Positions 1 to 7,851 of a stretch of DNA of 64,000 nucleotides are shown piece after piece. Location of the stretch: assembly GCA_019359505.1 (NCBI GenBank), contig JAHHHD010000003.1, forward strand, positions 124,001 through 188,000, given 5' to 3'. The DNA is from Drouetiella hepatica Uher 2000/2452. GTDB taxonomy: Bacteria > Cyanobacteriota > Cyanobacteriia > Elainellales > Elainellaceae. The notes below the pieces were generated by a model. That model was not told where the DNA came from and ran no database searches. It saw nothing but the letters and a program-made list of their open reading frames with translations. A program made the position numbers and the translations under genes. Every line of letters starts with the position of its first letter. Position 1 is the first letter of the stretch.

Positions 1-105
1 CACGTAAGGAACAACCGTATTGAGGATCTGATAAGTCGCCCGCAAGTCGTTGCTCTTCATGTAGGGAGCAAGGACAAAGTCTGACTTTTTAACTGTAGTT
101 TCCAT
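1..105 (-). CDS. N-terminus of a probable fatty acid desaturase (runs off the left edge)
   Basis: Only the first 35 codons are present, reading leftward from an ATG at 105 with a weak GGGA about 11 bases upstream. The peptide starts METTVKKSDF and continues with RATYQILNTVVPY, a pattern that resembles the start of the first hydrophobic segment in bacterial membrane fatty acid desaturases. No catalytic His box is in view, so the family call rests on the N-terminal pattern alone. The open frame, start codon and position next to repeats support a real gene; the product is tentative. Confidence 0.45.
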   Translation of the reverse strand, partial: METTVKKSDFVLAPYMKSNDLRATYQILNTVVPYV

Positions 106-144
106 TCAATAAAGTTTCCCTGTGAATAACCACTTGTGAATAAA

Positions 145-265
145 CGCGATGTAAGACTCTTTTTCTAAAGCTTTTGATCTACGCGGGGCAGGCATCTTGC
201 TTGCCCAGATTCGGACAAGCAAGATGCCCATCCTACAAGACTTTCAGACCAAGTTGCACATCGCG
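145..265. mobile_element. 121-bp MITE-like element, copy D1
   Basis: Bounded by CGCGATGT and its reverse complement ACATCGCG. Inside it has an inner imperfect palindrome (GGCATCTTGCTTGCC / GGACAAGCAAGATGCC). The reverse complement of 21606-21726 matches it end to end with about nine differences counted by eye. It has no coding capacity. Length, terminal inverted repeats and dispersed inverted copies are those of a non-autonomous insertion element. No transposase of matching ends is in the window and no convincing target duplication was seen. Confidence 0.7.
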
Positions 266-347
266 TCAATAATCCATGGTGTAAATAGCCCATGGTGTCA
301 ATGACTCTAGATATTTGAAAAGTCTGATAGCGACCCGACCCCTATAT

Positions 348-406
348 CCCCCAATTCTGAGGGACTGTGAATACAGATGAGGTCTGAAATCTTCCAGAAT
401 TGGGGG
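348..406. repeat. Inverted repeat of the CCCCCAATTCTG family, copy E1
   Basis: Perfect 12-base arms CCCCCAATTCTG (348-359) and CAGAATTGGGGG (395-406) flank about 35 bases. The right end continues into a G-rich TTGGGGGCAAA tail. A relative lies at 37681-37730 between cmpC and cmpD. It lies downstream of gloA and could act as a terminator-like hairpin, but it lacks a clean T-run. Confidence 0.6.
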
Positions 407-449
407 GTTGGGGGCAAACGCAGAACTTTTGATACTTTTGAAGCATCTT

Positions 450-908
450 CTAAACGGTCTGCGCCGATTTCTCCTCTATTGAAGTCGAGCCTTCTGAGGT
501 TAAGCCTTCTGAGGTCGAGCTATGGGAGCTAAGCTGAATTAGCTCAACCTTATAGCCATCTGGATCTTCCACAAAGGCAATCACGGTCGAGCCATGCTTC
601 ATCGGTCCTGGCTCACGGCTGACTTTGCCGCCTCGGCTCTTAATCATTTCGCAGGTGCTGTAGATATCGTCTACGCCTAGGGCGATGTGTCCGTAGGCGT
701 TGCCCAACTCATAGGCGGCTGTGCCCCAGTTATGGGTAAGTTCTAAGACAGTATGGTCTGACTCATCGCCATAGCCCACAAATGCCAGCGTAAATTCGCC
801 ACCCGGATAATCTTTGCGACGCAAGAGCTTCATGCCCAGCAAATCACAGTAGAAGGCGATCGATTTGTCCAGATCGCCGACCCGCAGCATAGTATGCAGC
901 ATTTTCAT
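450..908 (-). CDS. gloA: Lactoylglutathione lyase (glyoxalase I)
   Basis: Converts the methylglyoxal-glutathione hemithioacetal to S-lactoylglutathione in the cytoplasm. The 152-residue protein has the VOC fold, and all four metal ligands fall at the same numbers as in the E. coli enzyme: His5, Glu56, His74 (in NAYGH) and Glu122 (in YKVEL). The ATG at 908 has AGGAG about 8 bases upstream. The last 25 or so residues are a Ser/Glu-rich tail with an internal duplication ([11 protein letters not shown]), encoded by a tandem DNA repeat near 485-525 and absent from most homologues. It stands alone between repeat elements. The assignment is very secure; the tail probably has no catalytic role. Confidence 0.95.
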   Translation of the reverse strand: MKMLHTMLRVGDLDKSIAFYCDLLGMKLLRRKDYPGGEFTLAFVGYGDESDHTVLELTHNWGTAAYELGNAYGHIALGVDDIYSTCEMIKSRGGKVSREPGPMKHGSTVIAFVEDPDGYKVELIQLSSHSSTSEGLTSEGSTSIEEKSAQTV

Positions 909-1032
909 AGTCTTGTTCTCCTGTTTTTTGGCTTCTCTATCAGCTCAGTTTTTTGAATCTGCCAGTACCATTCTGAAACATCTTGGAGAAAATCGGTTCA
1001 GCCTCAAGTTCGGTAATGGTCTGAACATACTA

Positions 1033-1069
1033 TTGATTTTTGAAAGGAGCGCTCCTTTCAAAAAATCAA
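1033..1069. repeat. Palindrome (type C1)
   Basis: Near-perfect inverted repeat with TTGATTTTTGAAAGGAGC on the left and GCTCCTTTCAAAAAATCAA on the right, with no loop beyond the central GCGC. It lies in the gap between gloA and the convergently downstream end of the LRAT gene. The arm pattern (A/T outer part, G/C inner part) is that of the other palindromes in this window. Confidence 0.7.
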
Positions 1070-1099
1070 CAACACATTTGAGACACGACCCTGACAGCC

Positions 1100-1795
1100 T
1101 TAGGAGTAGGTAAGCCGCTGATTGATCAAGGCGCGATTCCGGTTCAGGCTTACCTCAGTTTCGGCTAGCTCCATGAGCTGTTTTTGCAGCTTTTCCGCCT
1201 TGCGCTTAAACTCAACCTTGCGCGTCAGAGCCGCGCGCGCTAGGTCTTCACGGTTTTTTTGAAGCGCCAGACGCGCCACCCGATCCCAGGTCAGCATATC
1301 ATCTTGGGCTTGGCTATATTGCTGCTGGAGCCGAGATTGGGCGATCGCCACATTTCCCGAAGCCTGCCGCATCAGCTCGATCGCCTGAATCGGGTCGCCT
1401 TCCTGAGCCGCGATGTTAATTAACCCAGCGTTGCCGTTTAGCTGTCTCGCATCCAGCCCATAGTTTAGGAGCTGCTGGCTGACGTTTCGACCCGTTTTGC
1501 ACCAGTTGGCAAAGTGCTCACAATTGTTGGTCACTAGATTGTATTGCCGTTCGCCCAGGCGACTTTCGGCACGTTCCATCACCAGATCTGGAATAAAGGA
1601 AACCGAGGTCTTGTACGGGTAAACCGGACTGCCCATCGCAAAGGTTTCCATTGTGGTGCGGCTGATAATCGGTTCGCCACTTCCTTTATAGTAATGAATG
1701 ACGGTGCCATCGCCACAGTCAATGCCGTGATGTTCGTAGACGCTATCCATACCCGCCAGGGGGCGCATCACATAGATTTGGTCGCCTCGTGCCAT
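1100..1795 (-). CDS. LRAT-domain (NlpC/P60-like fold) protein with C-terminal coiled coil
   Basis: 231 residues. The N-terminal 105 residues match the lecithin:retinol acyltransferase / H-rev107 domain: a GDQIYV start, a likely first catalytic His in EHHGID (His23), a second His in VIHYYKG (His34), and the nucleophile Cys92 in the diagnostic NCEHFANWCKTG. Members are thiol acyltransferases or lipases acting through an acyl-cysteine intermediate. Residues 120-225 are helical and rich in Gln, Arg and Glu, consistent with a coiled coil. No signal peptide or membrane segment is seen. The start ATG at 1795 follows AGGAACT. The triad is visible; the substrate is unknown. Confidence 0.8.
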   Translation of the reverse strand: MARGDQIYVMRPLAGMDSVYEHHGIDCGDGTVIHYYKGSGEPIISRTTMETFAMGSPVYPYKTSVSFIPDLVMERAESRLGERQYNLVTNNCEHFANWCKTGRNVSQQLLNYGLDARQLNGNAGLINIAAQEGDPIQAIELMRQASGNVAIAQSRLQQQYSQAQDDMLTWDRVARLALQKNREDLARAALTRKVEFKRKAEKLQKQLMELAETEVSLNRNRALINQRLTYS

Positions 1796-1870
1796 AGATT
1801 AGAGTTCCTGCAAATCTCGATCGCTCCGCACCTATTACCCTATCTCATTCCTTGCGATCGTCGCATTTGC

Positions 1871-1930
1871 ATAGCAATCCCAAATGGGCTATGCTCGCCT
1901 CACCTCTCACAACCCATTTGGGATTGCTAT
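1871..1930. repeat. Inverted repeat with perfect 18-base arms
   Basis: Arms ATAGCAATCCCAAATGGG (1871-1888) and its exact reverse complement (1913-1930) enclose a 24-base loop. A degenerate relative (ATCCCAAACGCCTTTGGGACTGCTAT) is seen near 11843-11868. It lies upstream of the LRAT gene. There is no T-run on either side, so a terminator role is not obvious. Confidence 0.7.
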
Positions 1931-2519
1931 ATCTGGATAAGATTATCCAGATTAAATATTAAGATGTTTGTAATAGGAAGACCGACTAGCATTTTCAATA
2001 GTTATTTTATTCTCTAGTGAATTATTAATTTATGTCAGCTAAATATATTGTTCATGAGCCTCATATAGTCCAAGTCAAATCATCGGATAAGATGATGCAT
2101 ATCCCTAACTCTTGCAAGATTCGATCGACAAAAATCTAGGGTTGTCTATGAGAATCCTGCGTGACTTCTACCCTTCTGCGAAGTCCTAATTTCAATTTTC
2201 CTAATGAGTCAAAAGCATTTTTGCTTTCAGACAGGAGAACCTTTCTACTACTACTTCGCCCAGTTAAACTTTCGAGAGTTTTTCCCGCAGAGTCAGGTGC
2301 TTACCTGGCTTAGTTAATTCATCTACGATCTCTGGCATCAGAATATTCGGTTTTTGTAGAAGCCGTTGAAGGTGTAAGTAGGAAGAGGTGTAATTACTTA
2401 TGAGGTGTAATTACTTATGACATTCCGAATTCCGGAGCAATTCATCTAGGTCACGCATGCGCTGTGACTAGGCAAATTAAGAGTTTTAGAAAAGCTTTTG
2501 AACTGAGGTTATATAGGTT
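1931..2519. other. Gene-free stretch with a 17-bp tandem duplication
   Basis: No supportable gene on either strand. The only structure noticed is a perfect tandem repeat of GAGGTGTAATTACTTAT at 2386-2402 and 2403-2419, about 100 bases upstream of the glycosyltransferase start. It could affect expression of that gene, but nothing shows this directly. Confidence 0.6.
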
Positions 2520-3614
2520 ATGAATCCTCTGGCAGAGTACAAATCTTGGGCTAGACGTCAAGCCTGTGAGTTCACAGTCAATCTTCAACGCCTGCAGAAT
2601 ACAAGTGATTTAAGAGTCATTTTCTGTGTTGATGGCCCTAAGAACGGGCAGTCATCTGGTTTGCGTGGCTATGGTATCGCTGAAGCTCTAAAGCCTCTGG
2701 GTTGGCGAGCGATCGCGATTCCCCCTCAACTTAATCTATCTCAGCGACAGCGCATTATTCAGGACGAGCAGCCTCAAATTATAGTTTTGCAATCTGCTCG
2801 TCCTAAGCTAAACAATCCTCAGCTTTATCCTGATCAGCTTTGTGTGTATGACCTTGATGATGCTGATTTTCTAGATCCTAGGGACGAAGTAAAGCAAACA
2901 GTTATCAACTGTGCTACGGGAAGCCGAGCTGCTATTGCTGGCAGTCACTATGTTGCAAATTTCTTGAGGCAGCATTGTCGGCAAGTTGAAGTAATCTGGA
3001 CTAGCTCTAAACCGCTACAGCATTCCAGCCCTCCAGTGAAGGCGAATCCTCCTGTAGTTTGCTGGGCTTGTGCTAATCCGCATACGATGCACGAGGAAGC
3101 TTCACTGGTTCAGGAGATCATGCTGGGTCTCTCTAACCATCTTCGCAGCCAATTCTGGCTAATTGGAGTTCAAGATCGATCTAAAGGTCAAGATTTTGTG
3201 CAGCCGATTATCGATCGCGGCATCCCTTGCAAAGTGTTCCCTTTCATGGGATACGGAAAACTGTTAAAGACGTTGGAAAAAGTATCCATTGGGCTTGCTC
3301 CACTACTCATCAACAAATCTCCTTTCAGTGCTGGAAAATCTTTTGGCAAGGTATTAGCTTATCTGAATGCCTACACTGTTGTAGTTGCATCTAATTGTGC
3401 AGAGTATCCTTTATTTTTCAGAAATAGAGACAATGGCATACTCATATCTGATCCCTCTGAATGGGTAAAGTCGGTGGAATTTTTGCTGTCTCATCCGGAT
3501 CAAGTGCGTCGTATGGGAGAACAGGCTAAGCAAGACTACCTGACTCGCTTGACCGTACAAGAAGCCGCTAGAAGAACAGACTCACTGTTTCGGCAGGTGC
3601 TTAGCCTTCAATGA
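2520..3614 (+). CDS. Probable glycosyltransferase (GT-B fold, GT4-like)
   Basis: 364 residues without signal peptide or membrane helix. The N-terminal half has a Rossmann-like start (RVIFCVDGP) and a donor-independent glycine-rich patch (SSGLRGYGIAEALKPLG), as in GT-B enzymes. The C-terminal half carries an IGLAPL...FSAGKSFGKVLAYLNA segment followed by VVASNCAEYP and GILISDPSEW. That matches the nucleotide-sugar binding E-x7-E region of group 1 glycosyltransferases in layout, though the first Glu is replaced. The tail SHPDQVRRMGEQAK is also typical. It is a single gene with no polysaccharide cluster around it, so donor and acceptor cannot be named. Confidence 0.65.
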   Translation: MNPLAEYKSWARRQACEFTVNLQRLQNTSDLRVIFCVDGPKNGQSSGLRGYGIAEALKPLGWRAIAIPPQLNLSQRQRIIQDEQPQIIVLQSARPKLNNPQLYPDQLCVYDLDDADFLDPRDEVKQTVINCATGSRAAIAGSHYVANFLRQHCRQVEVIWTSSKPLQHSSPPVKANPPVVCWACANPHTMHEEASLVQEIMLGLSNHLRSQFWLIGVQDRSKGQDFVQPIIDRGIPCKVFPFMGYGKLLKTLEKVSIGLAPLLINKSPFSAGKSFGKVLAYLNAYTVVVASNCAEYPLFFRNRDNGILISDPSEWVKSVEFLLSHPDQVRRMGEQAKQDYLTRLTVQEAARRTDSLFRQVLSLQ

Positions 3615-3697
3615 TCAACGAATCCTGATGCCTAACAATGTGTCAGAAGTTTTACAAAATAGGCTATGCAGCATTCTTTGCTTAGAGTGAATCAACA

Positions 3698-3729
3698 GAG
3701 GCGTTATCCACTCAAGTAGATAACGCCTC
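3698..3729 (+). terminator. Hairpin downstream of the glycosyltransferase
   Basis: Perfect 11-base arms GAGGCGTTATC (3698-3708) and GATAACGCCTC (3719-3729) with a 10-base loop, 84 bases past the stop codon. The sequence after it has only a short T-run, so it is a weak intrinsic terminator or a transcript-stabilising hairpin. Confidence 0.45.
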
Positions 3730-3821
3730 GAACTTTTGGGTGCAAGCTCGCGAAGCTATGGAGATGCAAGAAATGACAGCAATTGCTGTACATCATCACA
3801 AAAGTGCATCATCACAGAAAA

Positions 3822-3846
3822 GTGGGGCAGAAATGATCTACCCCAC
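3822..3846 (-). terminator. Candidate terminator of the metalloprotease gene
   Basis: Read on the minus strand, GTGGGG and CCCCAC pair across a 13-base loop and are followed by TTTTCTG. It starts 39 bases beyond the stop codon of the gene ending at 3886. The stem is short but G/C-only at its base. Confidence 0.5.
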
Positions 3847-3885
3847 AGAATCTACCCAGATTTAACTAAGATGCGATGAGAGGCT

Positions 3886-6171
3886 CTAGATCACTGACCA
3901 TTTGGAGGCTGTTATGTCATTACCTGAGCCACTAGAAGCGATCGCATCCGAGAAGCTAGTCGAGCCGATCGAGTTCATTCCCATGGCGGTTCGCGTAGTT
4001 GCGCAGCTTCCACAGGGGCAACGGGTGGCATTCAGTTCGGCTCCCGTCGTGCTGACTACAGCAGAATCTTTGAGGGATTGAAAGCTGGGTGCGTAGCTAT
4101 CGATCGCAATGACTGTAGCTGAAGCCGTAGTGCCCACTGCATCAGGCATTAGACCGTCCGGGCGGTTAATGGATTGGCTCAGTGAGAAGTCCTCTGCCGC
4201 GCCATAGTTAACGTTCCAGCCCAAGTCTCTGAGGGAAGCGATCGTCACTTCGCTCAGCGGCATTTTGACACCAATGCTCTCGGCATAGGGGGTCAACAGC
4301 TCGTTTTGGAATGTGTTTTCATCCCAATGACCGTAGGAACCTGACTCAACCGGAACTGCGGTAGGTTGCAGAGTGCCTGTTACCTGACCATAGGCACGAC
4401 CCGCATAGCTGTCTGCTTTGTAGGTATTGGTAGAGCGATTAATCAAGCTGTTGCCGTTTTTCTCCCAGATGGTGCCGATACCCAGCACGTGGGCTAATTC
4501 ATGGGCAACAATGCCTTTAAGATAGTCAGGATTGTTGTTGTAGGTGCTGGCATAGCTGGTGTTGAGTCGAATTGTTCCGGTTGTCGGCAGCCATTTGCCG
4601 TTAGCGGCGTTCTGACCTCCTGTATTCGTAGCAGCAGCTAGCCAATCCTGAGAACTGTTGATACCCACCACATCAATGTTGAGCGTGTGTGCGCCGTTGA
4701 AGCTGCTGGAAGGAATGACGTTCTCCCAGATTTTGGCGGCATCGACGAGAGCGTTGCGTACCGTAGAGCTAATGCCATTTAGCCCATCTTTGTAGTTGAG
4801 ATTGATGGAAAACTTGCGATCGTCACTGCTCTGAGCATTAAAAGTTGTGTTCAGCGTGTAGTCCTTCATCTCGGTGCCATAGCCCATCACCTCAACGAAG
4901 TAGTTTCCGGCAGAGAGGAATCGGCGGATGTTCTCATTGCCTGCGCCCCATTCCCACTGCCAGCCCAGCACTTCACCCTGATCGACAGAGCCGTTGTTGT
5001 TTTTGTCTTGAATCAGCTTCACGTCAGCATCGCCAGAAAGTCCGGTGAGATTGGCGGTAAATACGCCCGACTGACCTATGTTGAAGCGGTAGAAATCCTG
5101 ATCATCATTGTTGACCTGCTGGGTGCGGGAGAAGGCGGCGGAAGACTTGACCTCAGCGCTGCTTAGAGTATTACCCGGATCGCCCGTTAGGTTTGTAGTA
5201 GGCGCAGGGCTAGGCGAGGGGATGGGCGAGGGACTTGACGATGAGCCAACCGCAGGAACGGGATTACTAGGTTGTCCTGTGAAGTTGGAGGAAATATCTA
5301 ACGTGTAGTTTGACTTGGCGCTAGAGAACGGCGCAACCTGCACAAAGTATGTGCCTGCCGCCACGGTCTGATTAATTGATTCGTTTGCCTTGCCCTCGTT
5401 GGTGGACTTGGCGATCGCCGCGCCATTGCCATTGAGAAGCTGCAAATCGACATCGCCGCTGATACCGCTAGCCGCCAATTTTACACTGCCGCCTTCAGAT
5501 ACATCTACCCGATAGTAATCAGCCGTGTCACTGCCTCCCACCTGTCCCCGGTAGCGACGCTGGGTGCGGCTAATATTTCCGGCATCTAGCGCTTTAGTTT
5601 GTGCGTTCCCTGCGTCGTTCGATTTTCCGGAACCCTTGAGGTTTAGGCTGTAGTTAGCGCTAGCGTCGTCTGTAGTTACCTGAACGTAGTAAGTGCCTGC
5701 CTTCAGGTTTCCCTGGATCGATTCATTTCTCGTACCGCTACGAGTGGATTTTTTCAAGGTACTGCCGTTTGTTTTCAGTAGCCACAGGTCGGCATTGCCG
5801 GACTGCTTACTCAGATCCAGTTTGAAGTTAGAAGTCTTGGAGAGCGAGAACTTAAAGAAATCGCTGGCATTGTTTCTGCCGACAGAATCATTGCGGCTAT
5901 ATGCCGACTGACCGCTGAGATTTCCTAGGTTTTGGGCATTGCCGATCGTGTTGCCGCCCAGGGTTTGAGTTCCAGAGGCCTGAATTTGCAGATAGGGCGC
6001 TTTCAAAAACTGAAAGCCATTCTTTTTAGAGGAACTTGCCCGACGAGATTGAGACTTTAAAGATTTTTCAGAATGTGCACTGAAGGAATTTTTGCGATCG
6101 CCCTGAATCTGTAAGCGGGCTTTGGTATCGAGCGGACTGGATGCGAAACCTGGGTTGGAAGCGTGAGCCAT
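3886..6171 (-). CDS. Leishmanolysin-like zinc metalloprotease with three pre-peptidase (PPC) domains
   Basis: 761 residues. Three beta-sandwich PPC repeats lie at about 73-180, 187-295 and 330-445, each ending in an AGTYYVQV-type strand (AGTYYVQV, AGTYFVQV, AGNYFVEV). A Pro/Ser linker sits at 300-325. The third repeat includes a calcium-loop-like DKNNNGSVDQGE (389-400). The protease domain (about 450-660) has the zinc motif HELAHVLGIG at 557-566, a candidate third ligand His615 in GHWDE, and a Met-turn candidate at Met637, as in M8 peptidases. No classical signal peptide is visible, but PPC domains are typical of exported enzymes. The last 100 residues include CPCGSC and match nothing known to me. 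The role is probably extracellular proteolysis. Confidence 0.85.
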   Translation of the reverse strand: MAHASNPGFASSPLDTKARLQIQGDRKNSFSAHSEKSLKSQSRRASSSKKNGFQFLKAPYLQIQASGTQTLGGNTIGNAQNLGNLSGQSAYSRNDSVGRNNASDFFKFSLSKTSNFKLDLSKQSGNADLWLLKTNGSTLKKSTRSGTRNESIQGNLKAGTYYVQVTTDDASANYSLNLKGSGKSNDAGNAQTKALDAGNISRTQRRYRGQVGGSDTADYYRVDVSEGGSVKLAASGISGDVDLQLLNGNGAAIAKSTNEGKANESINQTVAAGTYFVQVAPFSSAKSNYTLDISSNFTGQPSNPVPAVGSSSSPSPIPSPSPAPTTNLTGDPGNTLSSAEVKSSAAFSRTQQVNNDDQDFYRFNIGQSGVFTANLTGLSGDADVKLIQDKNNNGSVDQGEVLGWQWEWGAGNENIRRFLSAGNYFVEVMGYGTEMKDYTLNTTFNAQSSDDRKFSINLNYKDGLNGISSTVRNALVDAAKIWENVIPSSSFNGAHTLNIDVVGINSSQDWLAAATNTGGQNAANGKWLPTTGTIRLNTSYASTYNNNPDYLKGIVAHELAHVLGIGTIWEKNGNSLINRSTNTYKADSYAGRAYGQVTGTLQPTAVPVESGSYGHWDENTFQNELLTPYAESIGVKMPLSEVTIASLRDLGWNVNYGAAEDFSLSQSINRPDGLMPDAVGTTASATVIAIDSYAPSFQSLKDSAVVSTTGAELNATRCPCGSCATTRTAMGMNSIGSTSFSDAIASSGSGNDITASKWSVI

Positions 6172-6467
6172 AAATTCTCCTGATCGCCTAAGCAGTTAAA
6201 AAATAAGCGCAGCAAATTGGAGCCGATCGGCTATCTTAATTCGATCGCTTGCGATGTCAATTGCTTGCCTGTTGGCTGTATTACCTTACGTGTGCGAGCT
6301 AGTTATGTGCCAGTTAAAGCTAGTGACTGGAGAGAACCTATTTGGTTCCGCAGGTGGTCTAGAAAGTTGATAGACTGCAATGTTTTTTAAAGCGCAAACG
6401 GAACGGCAAGCTTTGAAGCTGTAGCTTAAATGAACGCGCCTGTCGTCCAAGGAATGAGGAGTGCCCG

Positions 6468-6851
6468 ATGCGAATGAAATTTTTGAGCCTTGCCGCGCTT
6501 TCGGTTGTGGCGCTATTGCTGATGAGCCAAGTCACCTCGGCAGCACCCAGCCGCACCTGTAGCTATGATGTCAACTCAGGAGTGCCCAATCCTCTGGGCA
6601 TGAGAGCCTATGTGACGATCGCCGAAGATCAGGGAGACACCACAGTGGTATTTGAGCAATTTCCTTCTCCTGTTGGAGAGGGGCAGGTGCCCACAACGAT
6701 CGCCTCTAGCCGAACGCTCACCTTCTACGGCATGAAGATCGATCGCGTTCGTGCCCTGATGTTAGAAGACTCCCGGTATTACACGGAACTCATGGGCTAT
6801 GAAGATCCTGAAGGCTTCGCTCCGGTGAATGCGGTGCTAATCTGTCGTTAA
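6468..6851 (+). CDS. Small exported protein of unknown function
   Basis: 127 residues. MRMKFLSLAALSVVALLLMS is a clear signal peptide, with a likely cut after TSAA near residue 26. The mature part contains two cysteines, in RTCSYD and at the C-terminal LICR, that could form a disulfide. ATG at 6468 follows GAGGAG by a short gap, and Met3 is an alternative start. The gene is convergent with dapB, with only 20 bases between stop codons. I do not recognise a family. Confidence 0.7.
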   Translation: MRMKFLSLAALSVVALLLMSQVTSAAPSRTCSYDVNSGVPNPLGMRAYVTIAEDQGDTTVVFEQFPSPVGEGQVPTTIASSRTLTFYGMKIDRVRALMLEDSRYYTELMGYEDPEGFAPVNAVLICR

Positions 6852-6871
6852 ATTTTTAGCTGCCGTTAGAG

Positions 6872-7693
6872 TTACAGCAGTTTTTCTAGTCCATAGACCA
6901 GAGATTTTAAGGGCGCAACTTTACGGATAGACAGCAGCACTCCGGGCATATAGCAGATGCGATCGCTGGTGTCGTGCCGCAGGGTATAAATCTGTCCGGG
7001 TGCGCCAAACAGCACCTCCTGGTGAGCAATCAGTCCGGGAAGGCGAATGCTGTGGATGCGAATCCCGTCCTGAGTTTGGCTGCCTCTGGCTCCGGGCAGT
7101 TTCTCGGTTTCTGTAACGCTGGGCAGATTGTAGAGTTTGCCAAATTCTTCTAGCAACTGCGCCGTTTGAATTGCGGTACCGCTGGGGGCATCGGCTTTTT
7201 GGTTGTGGTGCAGCTCAATAATCTCAACGTGATCAAAATATTGTGAGGCGCGTACGGCCGCCTGTTGCAGTAGCACCATGCCGATCGAAAAATTGGGAAT
7301 AATTGCGCCGCCGATGCTGGCTTTATCGGCAAATTCAGCTAAGTCCTGAATCTGTTCTAGAGTCAAACCCGTTGTGCCGACTACCGGACGCACGCCATAA
7401 GCGATCGCGGCTCGCACGTTGTCGTACACCGCGTCTGGATGGGTGACATCCACCATGACGGCAGGTTCCCGCTCCTGTCCCGTCATTGCCAGCGTCGCCT
7501 GAAGGTCGGCAATAATCGGCACCTCTAACGCCCCACAACCAATCACCTCGCCAATGTCTTCGCCTTGAAGATCGCGATTACGGGCGATCGCCCCTACCAA
7601 CCTCATATCCTCCGCTGCCACAACGGCTTTGATGATCTCACGACCCATTTTGCCAGTGGCACCATTGACGACGACGGGAATTAGAGAGGTCAT
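6872..7693 (-). CDS. dapB: 4-hydroxy-tetrahydrodipicolinate reductase
   Basis: Second committed step of the diaminopimelate/lysine pathway in the cytoplasm. The nucleotide-binding loop is NGATGKMG (10-17), VGTTGL follows at 105-110, and the substrate signature [15 protein letters not shown] is at 160-174, with the catalytic His162 and Lys166. I chose the ATG at 7693 (273 residues, the usual family length); an in-frame GTG at 7708 would add five residues. No neighbouring lysine genes are present. A type B palindrome lies immediately upstream, starting 29 bases from the ATG, so the promoter must be within or beyond that element. Confidence 0.95.
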   Translation of the reverse strand: MTSLIPVVVNGATGKMGREIIKAVVAAEDMRLVGAIARNRDLQGEDIGEVIGCGALEVPIIADLQATLAMTGQEREPAVMVDVTHPDAVYDNVRAAIAYGVRPVVGTTGLTLEQIQDLAEFADKASIGGAIIPNFSIGMVLLQQAAVRASQYFDHVEIIELHHNQKADAPSGTAIQTAQLLEEFGKLYNLPSVTETEKLPGARGSQTQDGIRIHSIRLPGLIAHQEVLFGAPGQIYTLRHDTSDRICYMPGVLLSIRKVAPLKSLVYGLEKLL

Positions 7694-7721
7694 AGCTTTC
7701 TTTGACACGACAACAGCAATT

Positions 7722-7826
7722 CTATAGCGCTACGCGCTTATGATCCAACGAGTTATTTTTTGAGAGCTGCGCGGAGCGCAGCTCTCAAAAAATAACTCGT
7801 CCTAACTCAATTACGTAATGCCATAT
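7722..7826 (+). repeat. Type B palindromic element, copy B1
   Basis: Left flank CTATAGCGCTACGCGCTTA, then arm GAGTTATTTTTTGAGAGC, tip GCGCGGAGCGC, the complementary arm, and right flank TCCTAACTCAATTACGTAAT. The same flank-arm-tip layout recurs at 44162, 50291 and (inverted) 59587. It lies between dapB and the CHASE2 kinase and has no coding capacity. Confidence 0.85.
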
Positions 7827-7851
7827 CAGGCGCTCTCAGGTCATACTCCTG

